From the NCBI RefSeq assembly GCF_023091745.1, contig NC_068910.1, positions 93,128,170 to 93,192,169 of the forward strand: a stretch of DNA of 64,000 nucleotides, given 5' to 3'. The translations under genes were made by a program, and so were the position numbers. This stretch comes from Budorcas taxicolor. Lineage: Eukaryota > Chordata > Mammalia > Artiodactyla > Bovidae. Below are positions 1 through 10,476 of the stretch, piece after piece (positions within the stretch are counted from its first letter, which is position 1; the number at the start of each line of letters is the position of its first letter). The notes beneath the pieces were generated by a model. The model did no database searches. It worked only from the letters and a program-made list of their open reading frames with translations, and was not told the DNA's origin.

Positions 1-901
1 AAAATGTGTTTAACAAATAAATGCAAAGTTTTATAAAATTGGTATTCCAAGTGATGATAAATTTATTAGAAAAATTCCAGCAGTGAAAGAAATTTGAGCT
101 GACTCTTAAAAACCACGTTCAAATTGCATGTTTTTGCTCATGAGGATATAACTGACAGAGATAAGCTAAAGGATTTTCCTAAGGACACAGATCTAGTTCC
201 CAGACAAGCTGGAAAAAATGAAAGTGCTATTTTCATTATCCTGTGCTCCTTCTAGTTCTCTGTGGAGTCTCTGTCATTCTATGACTCCCACAATTCCAGC
301 ACCATCTTCAGTCTTCACTATTATCTTCATTAACAAATTTTACTCAGCTAAGAAAGTGACTAGAGACCTTAACTAATACCCTTGTATATAGAGTTAGATT
401 TTAATCAAATGGTCTCAACAGAAAGAAGTGGAAAAGACAATGTGAGAGGACTTATTCAGTGATTTAGTAGAATCATGTATATAACAATACATGCTTGGGT
501 CTAGTAGCTCTGGACCCTCCGCCCCTTGAAGCTGCCTTATCTATCTTCCTTGATGTCTGCAACACTATAATCTCCTAGAAATTATTCTAACTTTCTGCTG
601 TCCCCTCAGAATTATTTACTGTTTCGTCTTTTCCCTTCTTTATATCCAATAGCATAAATCACAAAGAATGAACTCTCAGTTTTCTTTTCCATGTTGCACC
701 TGGGAAATGCCATCTAATAACCTATCTTAAGCTCTCCCAGTTCTGTGAACTACTTCCATTTTTATAGGACTAACCTTATATTTTTCCATGCTACTGTTGC
801 ATATCCCATTGGAATGTTTATTAGCAATATTCTGAATAGCTATTCTATCTTTCTTATTCACTATGTCTACACTCTATTTCCTCTCTCTCTCTTGTGCGCA
901 T

Positions 902-940
<39 letters not shown>

Positions 941-1189
941 TAACCATCAGCAAAAACCTCCATGATTGTGTCATTTGACCACCACATCTACCCACTGCTA
1001 ATTCCTAACAATATACACACTATCTTTCCTCTCCATTTGTATGATTACTATCTTAATTTAGAAATTCACTAATGTATCCTTGAGTTACTGAACTATATTG
1101 AAAATACAGTCTTTCTGTAGTGTCTCTTGCCTCTAGAGTACTTTATATACCCGTCTCTTTGAAGAACATATTACTTCTTTGTTAAACAC
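1..1189. other. Single-copy AT-rich DNA, no gene seen
   Basis: I recognise no gene or repeat family here apart from the CA microsatellite at 903-938. The longest open frame crosses that microsatellite and has no homology I can name. Stop codons are frequent in all frames. Confidence 0.6.
903..938. repeat. (CA)n microsatellite
   Basis: An uninterrupted CA run of about 18 units follows a short CT-rich tract and a GCGCATG start. It is a likely length-polymorphic marker. Confidence 0.95.
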
Positions 1190-1447
1190 CCTCCCCAGCC
1201 AGAAGCAAATACTAATTTACCATCTGTATCTATAGATCTGCATATTCTAGACATTTCGTTTGAATGAAATCTTACACCATGTGGTCATTGCGACAGGCTC
1301 TTTTGATTTGGCATAATGGATGCAAGTTTCATTCATGTTGTATGTTGTAGCATGTATCAGTACTTCAATATATTTTTATTATTTAATAAATATTTCTTTG
1401 TATGGAGATACTCCATTTATATATATATATTAATCATTTAATGGACA
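1190..1447 (-). mobile_element. Ancient L1M fragment (3' region, antisense)
   Basis: The plus strand reads the reverse of an L1 ORF2-end/3'UTR. It carries the phrase for a 'catgttgta...gtatcagtacttca' run, then an A/T-rich tract, and ends near 'atttaatggaca'. The same L1 region occurs in sense orientation near 39.7 kb. It is heavily diverged and belongs to an older mammalian L1 layer than the three ruminant L1 ends in this window. Confidence 0.6.
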
Positions 1448-1538
1448 GAAAATTCCATTTTGATTAGGGGTCCTGACAGAAAGTGATAGTGAGGAAATTA
1501 TTTATAAATCTTTGAAGGTTGGTATTTTCAATGTGACT

Positions 1539-1808
1539 GCCGCTGCTGCTAATCGCTTCAGTCGTGTCCAACTCTGTGTAACCCCATAGACCCCAGCCCA
1601 CCAGGCTCCCCCATCCCTGGGATTCTCGAGGCAAGAATACTGGAGTGGGTTGCCATTTCTTTCCCAATACATGAAAGTGAAAAGTGAAAATGAAGTCATT
1701 CAGTCCTGTCCAACCCTTAGAGACCCCATGGACTACAGCCTACCAGGCTCCTCCATCAGTGGGATTTTCCAGGCAAGAGTACTGGAGAGGGTTGCCATTG
1801 CCTTCTCC
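1539..1808 (-). mobile_element. Bov-A2 SINE, complete dimer
   Basis: Two Bov-A monomers lie head to tail, separated by the usual 'atgaaagtgaaaagtgaa' linker. A GCT-repeat end at 1539-1552 is the reverse of the AGC tail. The element is bounded by a perfect 12-bp target-site duplication, TTCAATGTGACT, at 1527-1538 and 1810-1821. This shows a complete retroposition event on the minus strand. Confidence 0.95.
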
Positions 1809-1821
1809 ATTCAATGTGACT

Positions 1822-2680
1822 ATTTACTCTCAAATTTAATATAAACCTCTTAACAGACTTTAGCATCAAGACAAGAAGAATAGAACCGGTACAGCAGTTT
1901 CAGACTGAGTTGCTGGTAATTACTGAAATAATTTTGCATTGTTGAAGAGAGATGGAAGTTGAGTAGTTTCTGAAGAGTGAAGAAAGAGCAGAGATTTAGT
2001 GTAAGAAGGTGTTGATTATTCATTTCTCCCCTTTTACAAATAAGATAGTTGTTAATAGCCCAGCTTTAAAAAAAAAAAAAAGTTTATACCTTGACCAAAA
2101 TAAAGAGCAACACCAAGAGCAATCTCTTTCATAATGGACTACATTCAGTCCTTATTAGTAGGCTGAGTCATGTGAAATTGTCATTTTTATAGATGGAGAA
2201 TGATTGCCTAATGCATGGTCAGATCTACTAGAAATAACTAAAAAACCATTGGTGAGAAGAAATATTTCCCTTGTGGTGAATTTATAATAAAATGAAAGAA
2301 ATATAAAAGTATTGTTGTTAAACAAATACCACAACAAATCAAATTCAAAATATTTAGTGTCTTTTTTTTTTCATATTTTGTTCTAAGAGTGTTTCATACT
2401 TGCCCATTCTTTTTGAATTTACACACACAATTCCTTTTATGTGGGAATTCAAACTTCACAGCACTAAATTCAAAGGTCCTGACTGCATAAACCAAAGTTA
2501 GTTTTTTAATAGGCTGGCTGTTAATTTATGACTTGGCTCAAAAAGATAGTCTTGGATAAACATAGTCAACAAGAATATTCAATAACAGCAAAATGAAATA
2601 TAAGGGAAATGCATTGAGGGAAAAACAGGCAAAAAAAAGTAACTCATACCAAATCAACTGCTATTTCTCTACTATTGTTC
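1822..2680. other. Single-copy AT-rich DNA
   Basis: There is a 14-16 base A-run at about 2067-2081 and a short T-run near 2361. I recognise no gene or repeat family. Confidence 0.6.
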
Positions 2681-2683
2681 TTC

Positions 2684-3296
2684 AGTCATGTCCAGTTCTC
2701 TTCAACCCCTTGGACTGCAGCATGCCAAGGCTCCCTGTCCCTCACCATTTCCTGGAGTTTGCCCAAGTTCATGTTCATTGCATTGGTGATGCTGTCCAGC
2801 CATCTTATCCTCTGATGCCCTCTTCTCCTTCTGCCCTCAATCTTTCCCAGCACCAGGGACTTTTCCAATGAGTTGTCTCCATAACAGATGACCAAAATAC
2901 TGGAGCTTCAGCTTCAGCAGCAGTCCTTCCAATGAGCACTCAGGGTTGATCTCCTTTAAGACTGACTGGTTTGATTCCCTTGCTATCCAAGGGACCTTCA
3001 GGAGTTTTTTTCCAGCACCATAGTTCAAAGGCATCAATTCTTTGGTGTTCTGACTTCTTTATGGTCCATCCCTCACTACCATATATGACCACTGGGAAAA
3101 CCATAGTCTTATCTATACGGACTTTTGTTGGCAGAGTCTCTGCTTTTCAACACACTGTCTAGGTTTGACATTGCCTTCCTGCCAAGCAGAAATTGTCCTC
3201 TAAATTTCAAAGCTGCAGTCAACATCTGCAGTGATTTTGGACCCCAAGAAGAGGAAATCTTCCACTTTTTCCTCTTCTATTTGCCATGAAGTAATG
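2684..3296 (-). mobile_element. BovB LINE, 3' half, outer copy (part 1)
   Basis: This is antisense BovB (RTE clade). It runs from the 3' end through the reverse transcriptase C-terminal region. On the minus strand the frame reads the typical ISE.../GRRRRGHQRIRWLDSIT stretch. It stops abruptly at 'gccatgaagtaatg' (3296), where a plus-strand BovB begins, and continues at 3820. It is quite diverged, with several frameshifts. Confidence 0.93.
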
Positions 3297-3819
3297 TAAC
3301 CAACCTAGATAGCATATTCGAAAGCAGAGACATTACTTTGCCGACTAAGGTCCATCTAGTCAAGGCTATGATTTTTCCAGTGGTCATGTATGGATGTGAG
3401 AGTTGGACTGTGAAGAAGGCTGAGCGCCAAAGAATTGATGCTTTTGAACTGTGTTGTTGGAGAAGACTCTTGAGAGTCCCTTGGACTGCAAGGAGATCCA
3501 ACCAGTCCATTCTGAAGGAGATCAACCCTGGGATTTCTTTGGAAGGAATGATGCTAAAGCTGAAACTCCAGTACTTTGGCCTCCTCATGCGAAGAGTTGA
3601 CTCATTGGAAAAGACTCTGATGCTGGGACAAATTGGGGGCAGGAGGAGAAAGGGACGACAGAGGATGAGATGGGTGAAGGGCATCACCAACTCGGTGGAC
3701 GTGAGTTTGAGTGAACTCTGGGAGTTGGTGATGGACAGGGAGGTCTGGCGTGCTGTGATTCATGGGGTCGCAAAGAGTCAGACACGACTGAGTGACTGAA
3801 CCGAACTGAACTGAATGGG
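3297..3819 (+). mobile_element. BovB LINE 3' end inserted in an older BovB
   Basis: A 5'-truncated sense BovB ends in the characteristic repeated (TGAAC) tail near 3800-3818. It is better preserved than the copy it interrupts. Its boundary bases (…AATG on both sides) suggest only a very short target duplication. Because it lies opposite to its host, its sequence pairs with 2684-3170 of the host as an inverted repeat. Confidence 0.9.
3338..3799 (+). pseudogene. BovB ORF2 C-terminal fragment
   Basis: An open frame of 153 codons covers the C-terminal part of the BovB reverse transcriptase protein. It includes the GCESWTVKKAE and RMRWVKGITNSVD segments that recur in every BovB copy of this window. 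It lacks the endonuclease, the RT active site and its own promoter, so it cannot encode a working transposase. The open frame reflects relative youth rather than function. Confidence 0.85.
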
Positions 3820-4199
3820 GCCAGATGCCATAATCTTAGTTGTTGTTGGTTGTTGTTTGTTGGTTTGTTTGTTTGATTGATATTTAATCTTAAGCTGTTT
3901 CTTTCACTTTCCTCCTTCAGTCTCATCAAGATGTTTTTCAGTTCCTCTTTGCTCTCTGCCATTAGAGTGGTATCATCTGCATATCTGAGGTTATTGATGT
4001 TTCTCCCGCCTATCTTGATTCTGGCTCTTAATTCATCCAACTTGGTGTTTCTCATTACGTACTCATCATACAGTTTAAACAAACAGGGTGATAGCAAACT
4101 ACTGTCTGCCATACTCCTTTCTCGATCTTGAACCAATCTGTTCTTCCATACAGGGTTCTAATTTGTAGTTTCCATACAGGGTTCTAATTTGTAGTTTCT
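3820..4199 (-). mobile_element. BovB LINE, outer copy (part 2, RT core)
   Basis: This resumes the minus-strand BovB interrupted at 3296. Antisense translation shows NNLRYADDTTLMAES, so the RT active-site YADD is still intact. Upstream it has decayed into frameshifts. A GTTT-rich low-complexity patch at 3840-3880 replaces part of the element. It ends in a 26-bp tandem duplication (4145-4196). Confidence 0.9.
4145..4196. repeat. 26-bp perfect tandem duplication
   Basis: The 26-base unit beginning TCCATACAGGG and ending TTTGTAGTT occurs twice back to back, at 4145-4170 and 4171-4196. It lies at the 5' limit of the BovB fragment. Confidence 0.95.
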
Positions 4200-4587
4200 C
4201 TACTACACAACCTTATTTTTTCCTTCTAAACTGTCATAATAAATGTATGCATCCAAAAATAAACATGTTTTTTTCTATATATTATATTATGCTTATAGCT
4301 ATATTTGATATCTATATCTATATATATATATATTAATACATAGATTGACAGCAGCAAATATATGCAATGTAAGCTAAACACCATGAGGCCAGGATATTAT
4401 TTGGGATGTTATCAGAAATTAAGTATATATATGTATATTATAGGAACTGTCATTCTTCTCATCTGATAATGCACAGACAAATAGCTTCCAGATATTAATA
4501 TAGAGATTTGGGTGTATACCCTTCATTTACAAAAACAAAGAAAATTTTCAAGTTCTATTTGCGGTGATAAGAAAACTTATCTTGAAG
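4200..4587. other. AT-rich spacer with TA-rich tract
   Basis: There is a (TA)n-like tract at about 4310-4335. I recognise no gene or repeat family. Confidence 0.6.
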
Positions 4588-4798
4588 AGAAAAGTGAAAG
4601 TTAGTCACTCAATCATGCGACACTCTTTGTGATCCCATGAACTATAACCCACCAGGCTGCTCTGTCCATGGGGATTCACCAGGAAAGTAAACTGGATTGG
4701 ACTGGCATGCCCTTCTCCAGGTGATCTTTCCAACACAGGACTGAACCAAGATCTCCTGCATTGCAGGCAGATTCTTTACCATTTAAGCTACCCAGAAG
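4588..4798 (-). mobile_element. Bov-tA SINE
   Basis: Reverse orientation: the Bov-A tail comes first on the plus strand ('agtcactcaatcatgcgac'), and the tRNA-Glu-like head comes last, with the B-box region near 4750. Divergence is moderate. Confidence 0.92.
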
Positions 4799-4800
4799 AT

Positions 4801-5956
4801 TGAATTATAGACAAAAAAGATTCATTGTCTTTATTAAGTGCAAACAATTTAATAACTACTTTTTGTTTAGAGAATCACTGTGCTCTTTCTAATAGCTCTA
4901 AAGTGCCAGCAGGGTTTCAGTGTAATGGTCATTAAGTGTATGGGCGGGGGTGGGGGTGGGGTGGGGTGGGGAGTGCGGAAGGACGTAAAGTGATATTGAT
5001 TTAGAAATAGATCTGTTGTTTTTAATGTTCTACTGTAGCGTGTAAACCTTCTGTATAACTTACAACCAAAAGTATAAGTATCACGTTATAAAGTAACTTG
5101 CTTTTCAAGTTAGTATGCCTTAGTGCTCACTTTACAAACATGAAATACAAAAATAATATACCTATTCTTCACCTTTTTTTCTGAAGTTTAGAATCAGTCT
5201 TCTTATCAGCAGATGTAAAATGGATTACTATAGAAACGTATTAAAATGTGGACCTACAGCTTAAAAGTATGAACAAAGGGGATGAATGTTAAATAATTTC
5301 TAAACTATATTAATTTCAGAAAATCTTAAAAATCCCGACAAAGTAAAAGAAGACATTTAGATGATTCATCTGAAATCTATCAGATAGGAGTAAATATGGT
5401 TAATATTTTGATATGTACTTTAAAAATATTTTCTATGTATATGTAGAATTTCTGGATATATACATACTTGCATGTATACACAGGTACATGCACATTATAC
5501 AGAATGGGTTACAGAGTACCTTTTGCTTTGTAAATATTTTTTCTCAACAACGTTTTACCATTTATACCTGTGCCCATAATAAATTTTGATATATGTAGCT
5601 ATCATTTAGGATATTTTTAAATAACTGCCTAACAAGGAATACAACTAACAAATGTTTGATCTTTGTCAAATTTTCTCACTTTCCTCTTTATTTACCATTA
5701 TGAAGTGAGACTCTGACGTTATCCAAACTGATCTCTCTCTCTCTCTTTCTGTATCTGTATATGTACTTCTTTTCCTGAGTCAACTACAATAAAGTTTCTA
5801 AATGCCTCAGTATCTTTATCTAGCACTGTGCTGTGTTCTAAATTTTCCTAGTCATTTGTAAGTTAATTTCTTTGTAGTTACAGTAAAGAAGTGATTCATA
5901 GTGAAGACCACATAAATTTTTGTAATTCCAGATTCAAAGAGGCCATTTGTTTTCTC
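4801..5956. other. Single-copy DNA with a G-rich tract
   Basis: AT-rich, no gene recognised. It contains the G-rich tract at 4941-4977 and a short CT-rich patch near 5730-5750. Confidence 0.55.
4941..4977 (+). repeat. G-rich tract, potential G-quadruplex
   Basis: Six runs of three or more G separated by single bases (GGGCGGGGGTGGGGGTGGGG and onward). This meets the usual four-run G-quadruplex pattern on the plus strand with one-base loops, which favours a very stable parallel fold. Confidence 0.85.
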
Positions 5957-6176
5957 TGTGTGTGCTAAGTCACTTCAGTCATGTCTGACTCTTTGTAACA
6001 CTTTGGACTGTAGCCCACCAGGCTCTTCTGTCCATGGGATTCTCCCGGCCAAGAATAATGGAGTGGGTGGCCATGCCCTACTCTAAGGGATCTTCCCAAC
6101 CCAGAAATTGAACTCATGTCATATAACACGTGCACTGCCAGGTGGATTCTTTACCATTAGTGCCACCTGGGAAGCC
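5957..6176 (-). mobile_element. Bov-tA SINE
   Basis: Full-length reverse copy from 'gtgctaagtcacttcag' to the head end 'cacctgggaagcc'. Near-complete, with scattered point changes. Confidence 0.93.
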
Positions 6177-8116
6177 TCCAGCTACATAAAAACATAGACA
6201 CCAAAGCCTTACAAGAGACACAATTTTTCTTTATATTCACATGGTTCACTTAAAATTGACTGTGTCATCCTTAGCTAGAATTAAGTACTTCAGATGCTAC
6301 TGAATTTTTGACATGACTAAAAGAAAAAAGCTTTTAGACCCATAAAGGTTTATTCTCAGCGAAGAGTAGTAAAAAGGAAAGGAAAAATTATATTGATACC
6401 TCTTTTTATATTTCAGGACTTGCTTTCTCAAGGACACAGGAAAATAAGAAGGTAAATTAAAATTTGATCAAATTACTTTGGCCAAAATACATCTACAATG
6501 TATGCATAGAGTTTGGAGTTAATTAGTAGCCAGTACTAAGTTAAAAAAAAATAACTATTTGGAAAATAAAAATTACTGAGTGGCCTCTGTACAAAGTTCA
6601 GAGAACAACCTATGGAAAGTTTATCTCTATGAATGACTAAATTCATAATTATCTGTGAAATCATCAAGAATGACTAGAGTTAAAACATTAAGATATTACA
6701 TTAGTAAATATGGTCAGAGAACTGGTGTTTTATAATCTCATAAGTCAAAAAAAAGGAAAATGATTTAGATAATTCGTATTTGGCTTTTGGCTGTCTTTTC
6801 ATTTTGTTGTTGTTGCTTTGTTATATTGAAAATGAATGCCACTACTGCTCTGAATGGTCTCTTCAATTACAATAAAGAAGAACCAAAGGTGAAGATAACT
6901 CAGTAAGCATTTGAAACGTATCTGCTCTACCTTAACTCCTGTTTATCATCTGTATTTACCTCAGTGCGTAATAGGAAAGATTGGGCATTTCCTACATAAT
7001 GACAAAGTCTTTAATAAAGCTAATTTGTATTCTCTCTAAACTTATTAGAAGGTTTAAGAGCTTCCACCTGAGATGAAAAAGCATACAATTTTTAAATAGT
7101 ATATAATAGATATATGGGTAATAAAATACAAATAAAACAAGCAATTTTGTGGTATTAATTATTGTAAAATCAAATCACATTTTATTTGCAATGTTTATCA
7201 CTAAGAAATTGAGTTGCCTTTATTTAAATAGTAATTTTTAGATTAAAGTGACACATTAAAACAATCAAAAATACTGTTGATAGGGGAAATTAAAATTCCA
7301 AACAAATTTTTTGAAGCATGCAACCCTAGAGAAAACAATAATAAGGCTGATTAATTATCAATGTGAGTCCTAGTAAAGTGTACAGACATGACTTTTTCAG
7401 TTTAGCTAGATACTATAAAATAATTTTCAGCATCACTGTGAAAGATTTAGTTAGTGTGTGACTGTGCTGCAGGCTGAAAATACTGATGGGAATATCCCCA
7501 ACTATTTATATAATCTACTGTTGATGCACTAATCCATGAAATTTCATAATGAGCTTGCATTTTCATCCATATTGACTTCTAGTATCTTTTCTTTTTTTTT
7601 TAATCTTGAAAGCACATCAAGCCTGAAATCCACATCCGATGAAAGGAAAGTTGGTGTCGTTGTAAGGTAGTCAAATACATTCTGTGAGATGAAAATATAT
7701 ATCACGAAAATTATTCCCATTTCCTCTGAAGAATTTTCTTTCAGAAACATTTAAAAAATCATGTTAGTTTCTTTTCTTGAAATGATCTGAACGATTGAAA
7801 ACATCAATAGAGGGCACTAACAGGCTGTTCTGGAAAGCCTTTCATTTCATTGCTTGTGACAATGAAACCAAGCTGAGAAAGCAGTGCCTTTTAGCAGCAT
7901 AAAGTTGCAGTTGCTGTGGTGGAAAGAACAAAAAGTCTGCATTGTCCTTGAGCCAAAAGATAATTTCACAAACCTAATCCTTTACTGATTCACTTCTCAA
8001 TATCAGATATTATCGTCCACTTCTATGTATTCCCTTTCTAATATACCTAACTTTGTCTGTGGCTCTTTCAAATGAAATGTATTTCTAGTTTTAGACCTCA
8101 TTAGTGATAATTACAG
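6177..8116. other. Single-copy AT-rich DNA
   Basis: No gene seen. A T-run lies at about 7588-7600. The part at 7790-8010 is less AT-rich and may contain a very degraded MIR or a conserved element, but I cannot decide by eye. Confidence 0.5.
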
Positions 8117-8331
8117 AGCTTCCCAGGTGGTGCAGAGGTAAAGAATCCACCTGCCAATATAGGAGATGCAAGAGACATAGGTTCAATCCCTGTTTCAGGA
8201 AGATCCCCTGGAGGAAGAAACAGCAAGCTCCCCTGATATTTTTGCTTGGAGAATTCCATGAACAGAGGAGCCTGGTGGGCTACAGTCCTTGGGGTTGCAA
8301 AGAGTCAGACACAACTGGGCACACATGCACT
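8117..8331 (+). mobile_element. Bov-tA SINE
   Basis: Sense copy beginning 'gcttcccaggtggtgc' (tRNA-like head) and ending with the Bov-A tail 'agagtcagacacaactgggc'. Some small internal changes. Confidence 0.92.
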
Positions 8332-8770
8332 GATAGCTAACCTTAACCCAGGAAAATACTTAGTCATGCAGTCAGTGCTTGGTGATCTATATTGATGGAG
8401 CTATATCAGGATATTCTCAAATAAGAACTATTTATAAATAATTATTGGTTTGACAGCCTACCTTTATGTTTTGCTTTTGATGTCATTTTTATATTAAACT
8501 AATAATGATTATAGAAGGAAATCTATGGTGACATCTAAAATTTAAAACAAGCAGTAGTAATGGTGATCCAGAGATGGTTATTTAAACTCTTTGGAACCAT
8601 AAAACATGAGTGAGTTTAGGAACAACTAATGTTCTCCAGAATTTGTGGAAATTAATGAAAATCTTTCTGATTTTAAGGAAGTTGACTTAGTCAACCATGG
8701 GAAAGCAAGGGAAATGGAACATTCATGAACATTCATGAACGTGGTCCTTACATGAGTTGGTAAGGACTAT
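8332..8770. other. Single-copy spacer
   Basis: Contains two adjacent copies of AACATTCATG at about 8719-8738. No gene seen. Confidence 0.5.
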
Positions 8771-8947
8771 GAGAACTTCTCTGGTGGCTCAGATGATAAA
8801 GAACCTGCCTACAGTGTGGGAGACCCAGGTTCGATCCTGGTTTGGGAAGATCTCCTGGAGAAGGGACTGGCAACCCACTCCAGTATTCTTGCCTGAAAAA
8901 ATTCCATGGGGTCACAGAGAGTCGGACAAAACTGAGCAACTAACACC
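8771..8947 (+). mobile_element. Bov-tA SINE with internal deletion
   Basis: The head and first part of the tail are normal. The stretch between 'attccatgg' and 'ggtcacagagagtcgg' is missing about 30 bases compared with other copies in this window, such as 27354-27558. Confidence 0.9.
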
Positions 8948-9004
8948 ACAAAACAAATTTCATCAGCTAGCCATTTAGTGGATATAAACTAGTGTTATAT
9001 CGTG

Positions 9005-9300
9005 GTATTCATCTACATTTTCCTTATAAGGACGTTGAGTACCTTTGTATATTTTGTCACTTGTAAATATTTTTATGGGGAAAATGTCCATTCAGATTAA
9101 CTGTTATTTTTTGAGTTGGATTATTTGTTTTTAATTCATTGAATCGAGATGTTCCTTTATACATTCCAGTTGCAAATATTTTCTTCCATTCTGTGATTTA
9201 TCTTATCACTTTCCTATTAACATTCTTTAGACCGCAAAGGTTTTAAAATAGTCTCTCCTTTCCTTGGTAGTTATTCTGTTTATTGTCTACAAGTAACTTG
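9005..9300 (-). mobile_element. L1M 3'UTR fragment (antisense)
   Basis: The plus strand matches the reverse of old L1 3'UTR phrases ('gcaaatattttcttccattctgtg', 'aaggttttaaaata'). Strongly diverged, with ends uncertain. Confidence 0.55.
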
Positions 9301-9315
9301 ATGCATATAAAATGC

Positions 9316-9579
9316 TGTATTAGGTTCCCGGGGCTGCCATAATAAGGTACCACAAATTAGGTAACTTAAGCAACAGAAATTTATTGTTTCACAGTTTTGG
9401 AGACTAGAAGTTCAAAATCAAGATGACTGTAGGGTTAGTTCCTTCTGTTATAAAAAATCTATTCCAGGCCTCTCACCTAGCTTCTGTTGGCCTCTTGGTA
9501 ATATTTAGTGTTTTTTGGCTTATAGGAGCATGTAGGATTGCTTTGATCCCTTCCTTCATTTTCACACAGCATGCTCTGT

Positions 9580-9625
<46 letters not shown>

Positions 9626-9759
9626 ACTCTCCCTTCACCTAAATGCAACTAATTTTATCAGCAACAACCCTAATTTCAAGTAAGGACACTTAGCTCCTTT
9701 GGATTAGGACTTTTAACATATGGGTTTTTATGGGACACAGTTAATTCATCCCACAGCAG
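9316..9759 (-). mobile_element. MaLR (MLT1/MST-type) solo LTR
   Basis: Begins 'tgtattaggttcccggggctgccataat' and ends '...ttcatcccacagca', matching the reverse of a MaLR LTR (TG...CA ends). The phrases 'caacagaaatttattgtttcacag' and 'ggattagga' are typical. A TG microsatellite has expanded inside at 9577-9623. This is a non-coding retroviral-type LTR. Confidence 0.8.
9577..9623. repeat. (TG)n microsatellite
   Basis: About 22 TG units with one TA interruption near the left end, inside the MaLR LTR. Confidence 0.95.
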
Positions 9760-9930
9760 ATATATTTTCAAATAGATACTTAATTGTACTTACATAGACT
9801 TAGTAAAATCTTGAAATTTACATAAATATTTGCAAGGTTTTGTTCGTACATTGTATCCTTTACTTTTCTTATAACCATTTGGTGCGACCATCAGTATTTA
9901 TAGCTTATTTCCCTTTTGTAGATAAAGCAT

Positions 9931-10230
9931 CACTTCCCTGGTGGCTCCCTGGTAGCTCAGTTGGTAAGGAATTTGGTTTGATTCCAGGGTTGGGAAGGTC
10001 CCCTAGAGAAGGGATAGGCTACCCTCCCTATTCTTTGGCTTCCCTTGTGGCTCAGCTGGTAAAGAATCTGCCTGCAATGTGGAAGACCTGTGTTTGATCC
10101 CTGGGTTGGGAAGATCTCCTGGAGAAAGGAAAGGCACCCACTCCAGTATTCTGGCCTGGAGAACTCCATGTACTCTATAGTCCATGGGGTCACAAAGAGT
10201 CAGACATGACTGAGCAACTTTCACTTTCCC
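9931..10230 (+). mobile_element. Bov-tA SINE with two tRNA-like heads
   Basis: Two tRNA-Glu-like head units occur in tandem (about 9931-10035 and 10036-10125), followed by one Bov-A tail ending 'gactgagcaactttcacttt'. The same two-headed design recurs at 17618 and 54435 in this window, so it is a subfamily structure and not a local accident. Confidence 0.9.
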
Positions 10231-10426
10231 TGGTGGATCAGATGATGAATAAATCAACTGATGTCTACAGAGAGATTTCTGATTTGCTTTAGTTTACTAA
10301 GTTTCATGTAACAAAAACACAGGGGTACAATCTCCCATTCTACATCTTTTCTAGGATCTTTCACATCCTAGAGTGATGCCTATGACTACATTTATCTATT
10401 TAAAAGAAAGGTAATACAAGTAAAAG

Positions 10427-10476
<50 letters not shown>

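Noticed and set aside
8117..8200. Functional tRNA-Glu gene in the Bov-tA heads
   Set aside because: The heads resemble tRNA but cannot form an intact cloverleaf by eye, and every copy is joined to a Bov-A tail.
9840..10097. 85-codon frame with a hydrophobic N-terminus as a membrane protein
   Set aside because: The second half is translated Bov-tA. The first half is AT-rich unique DNA that gives hydrophobic residues by composition.
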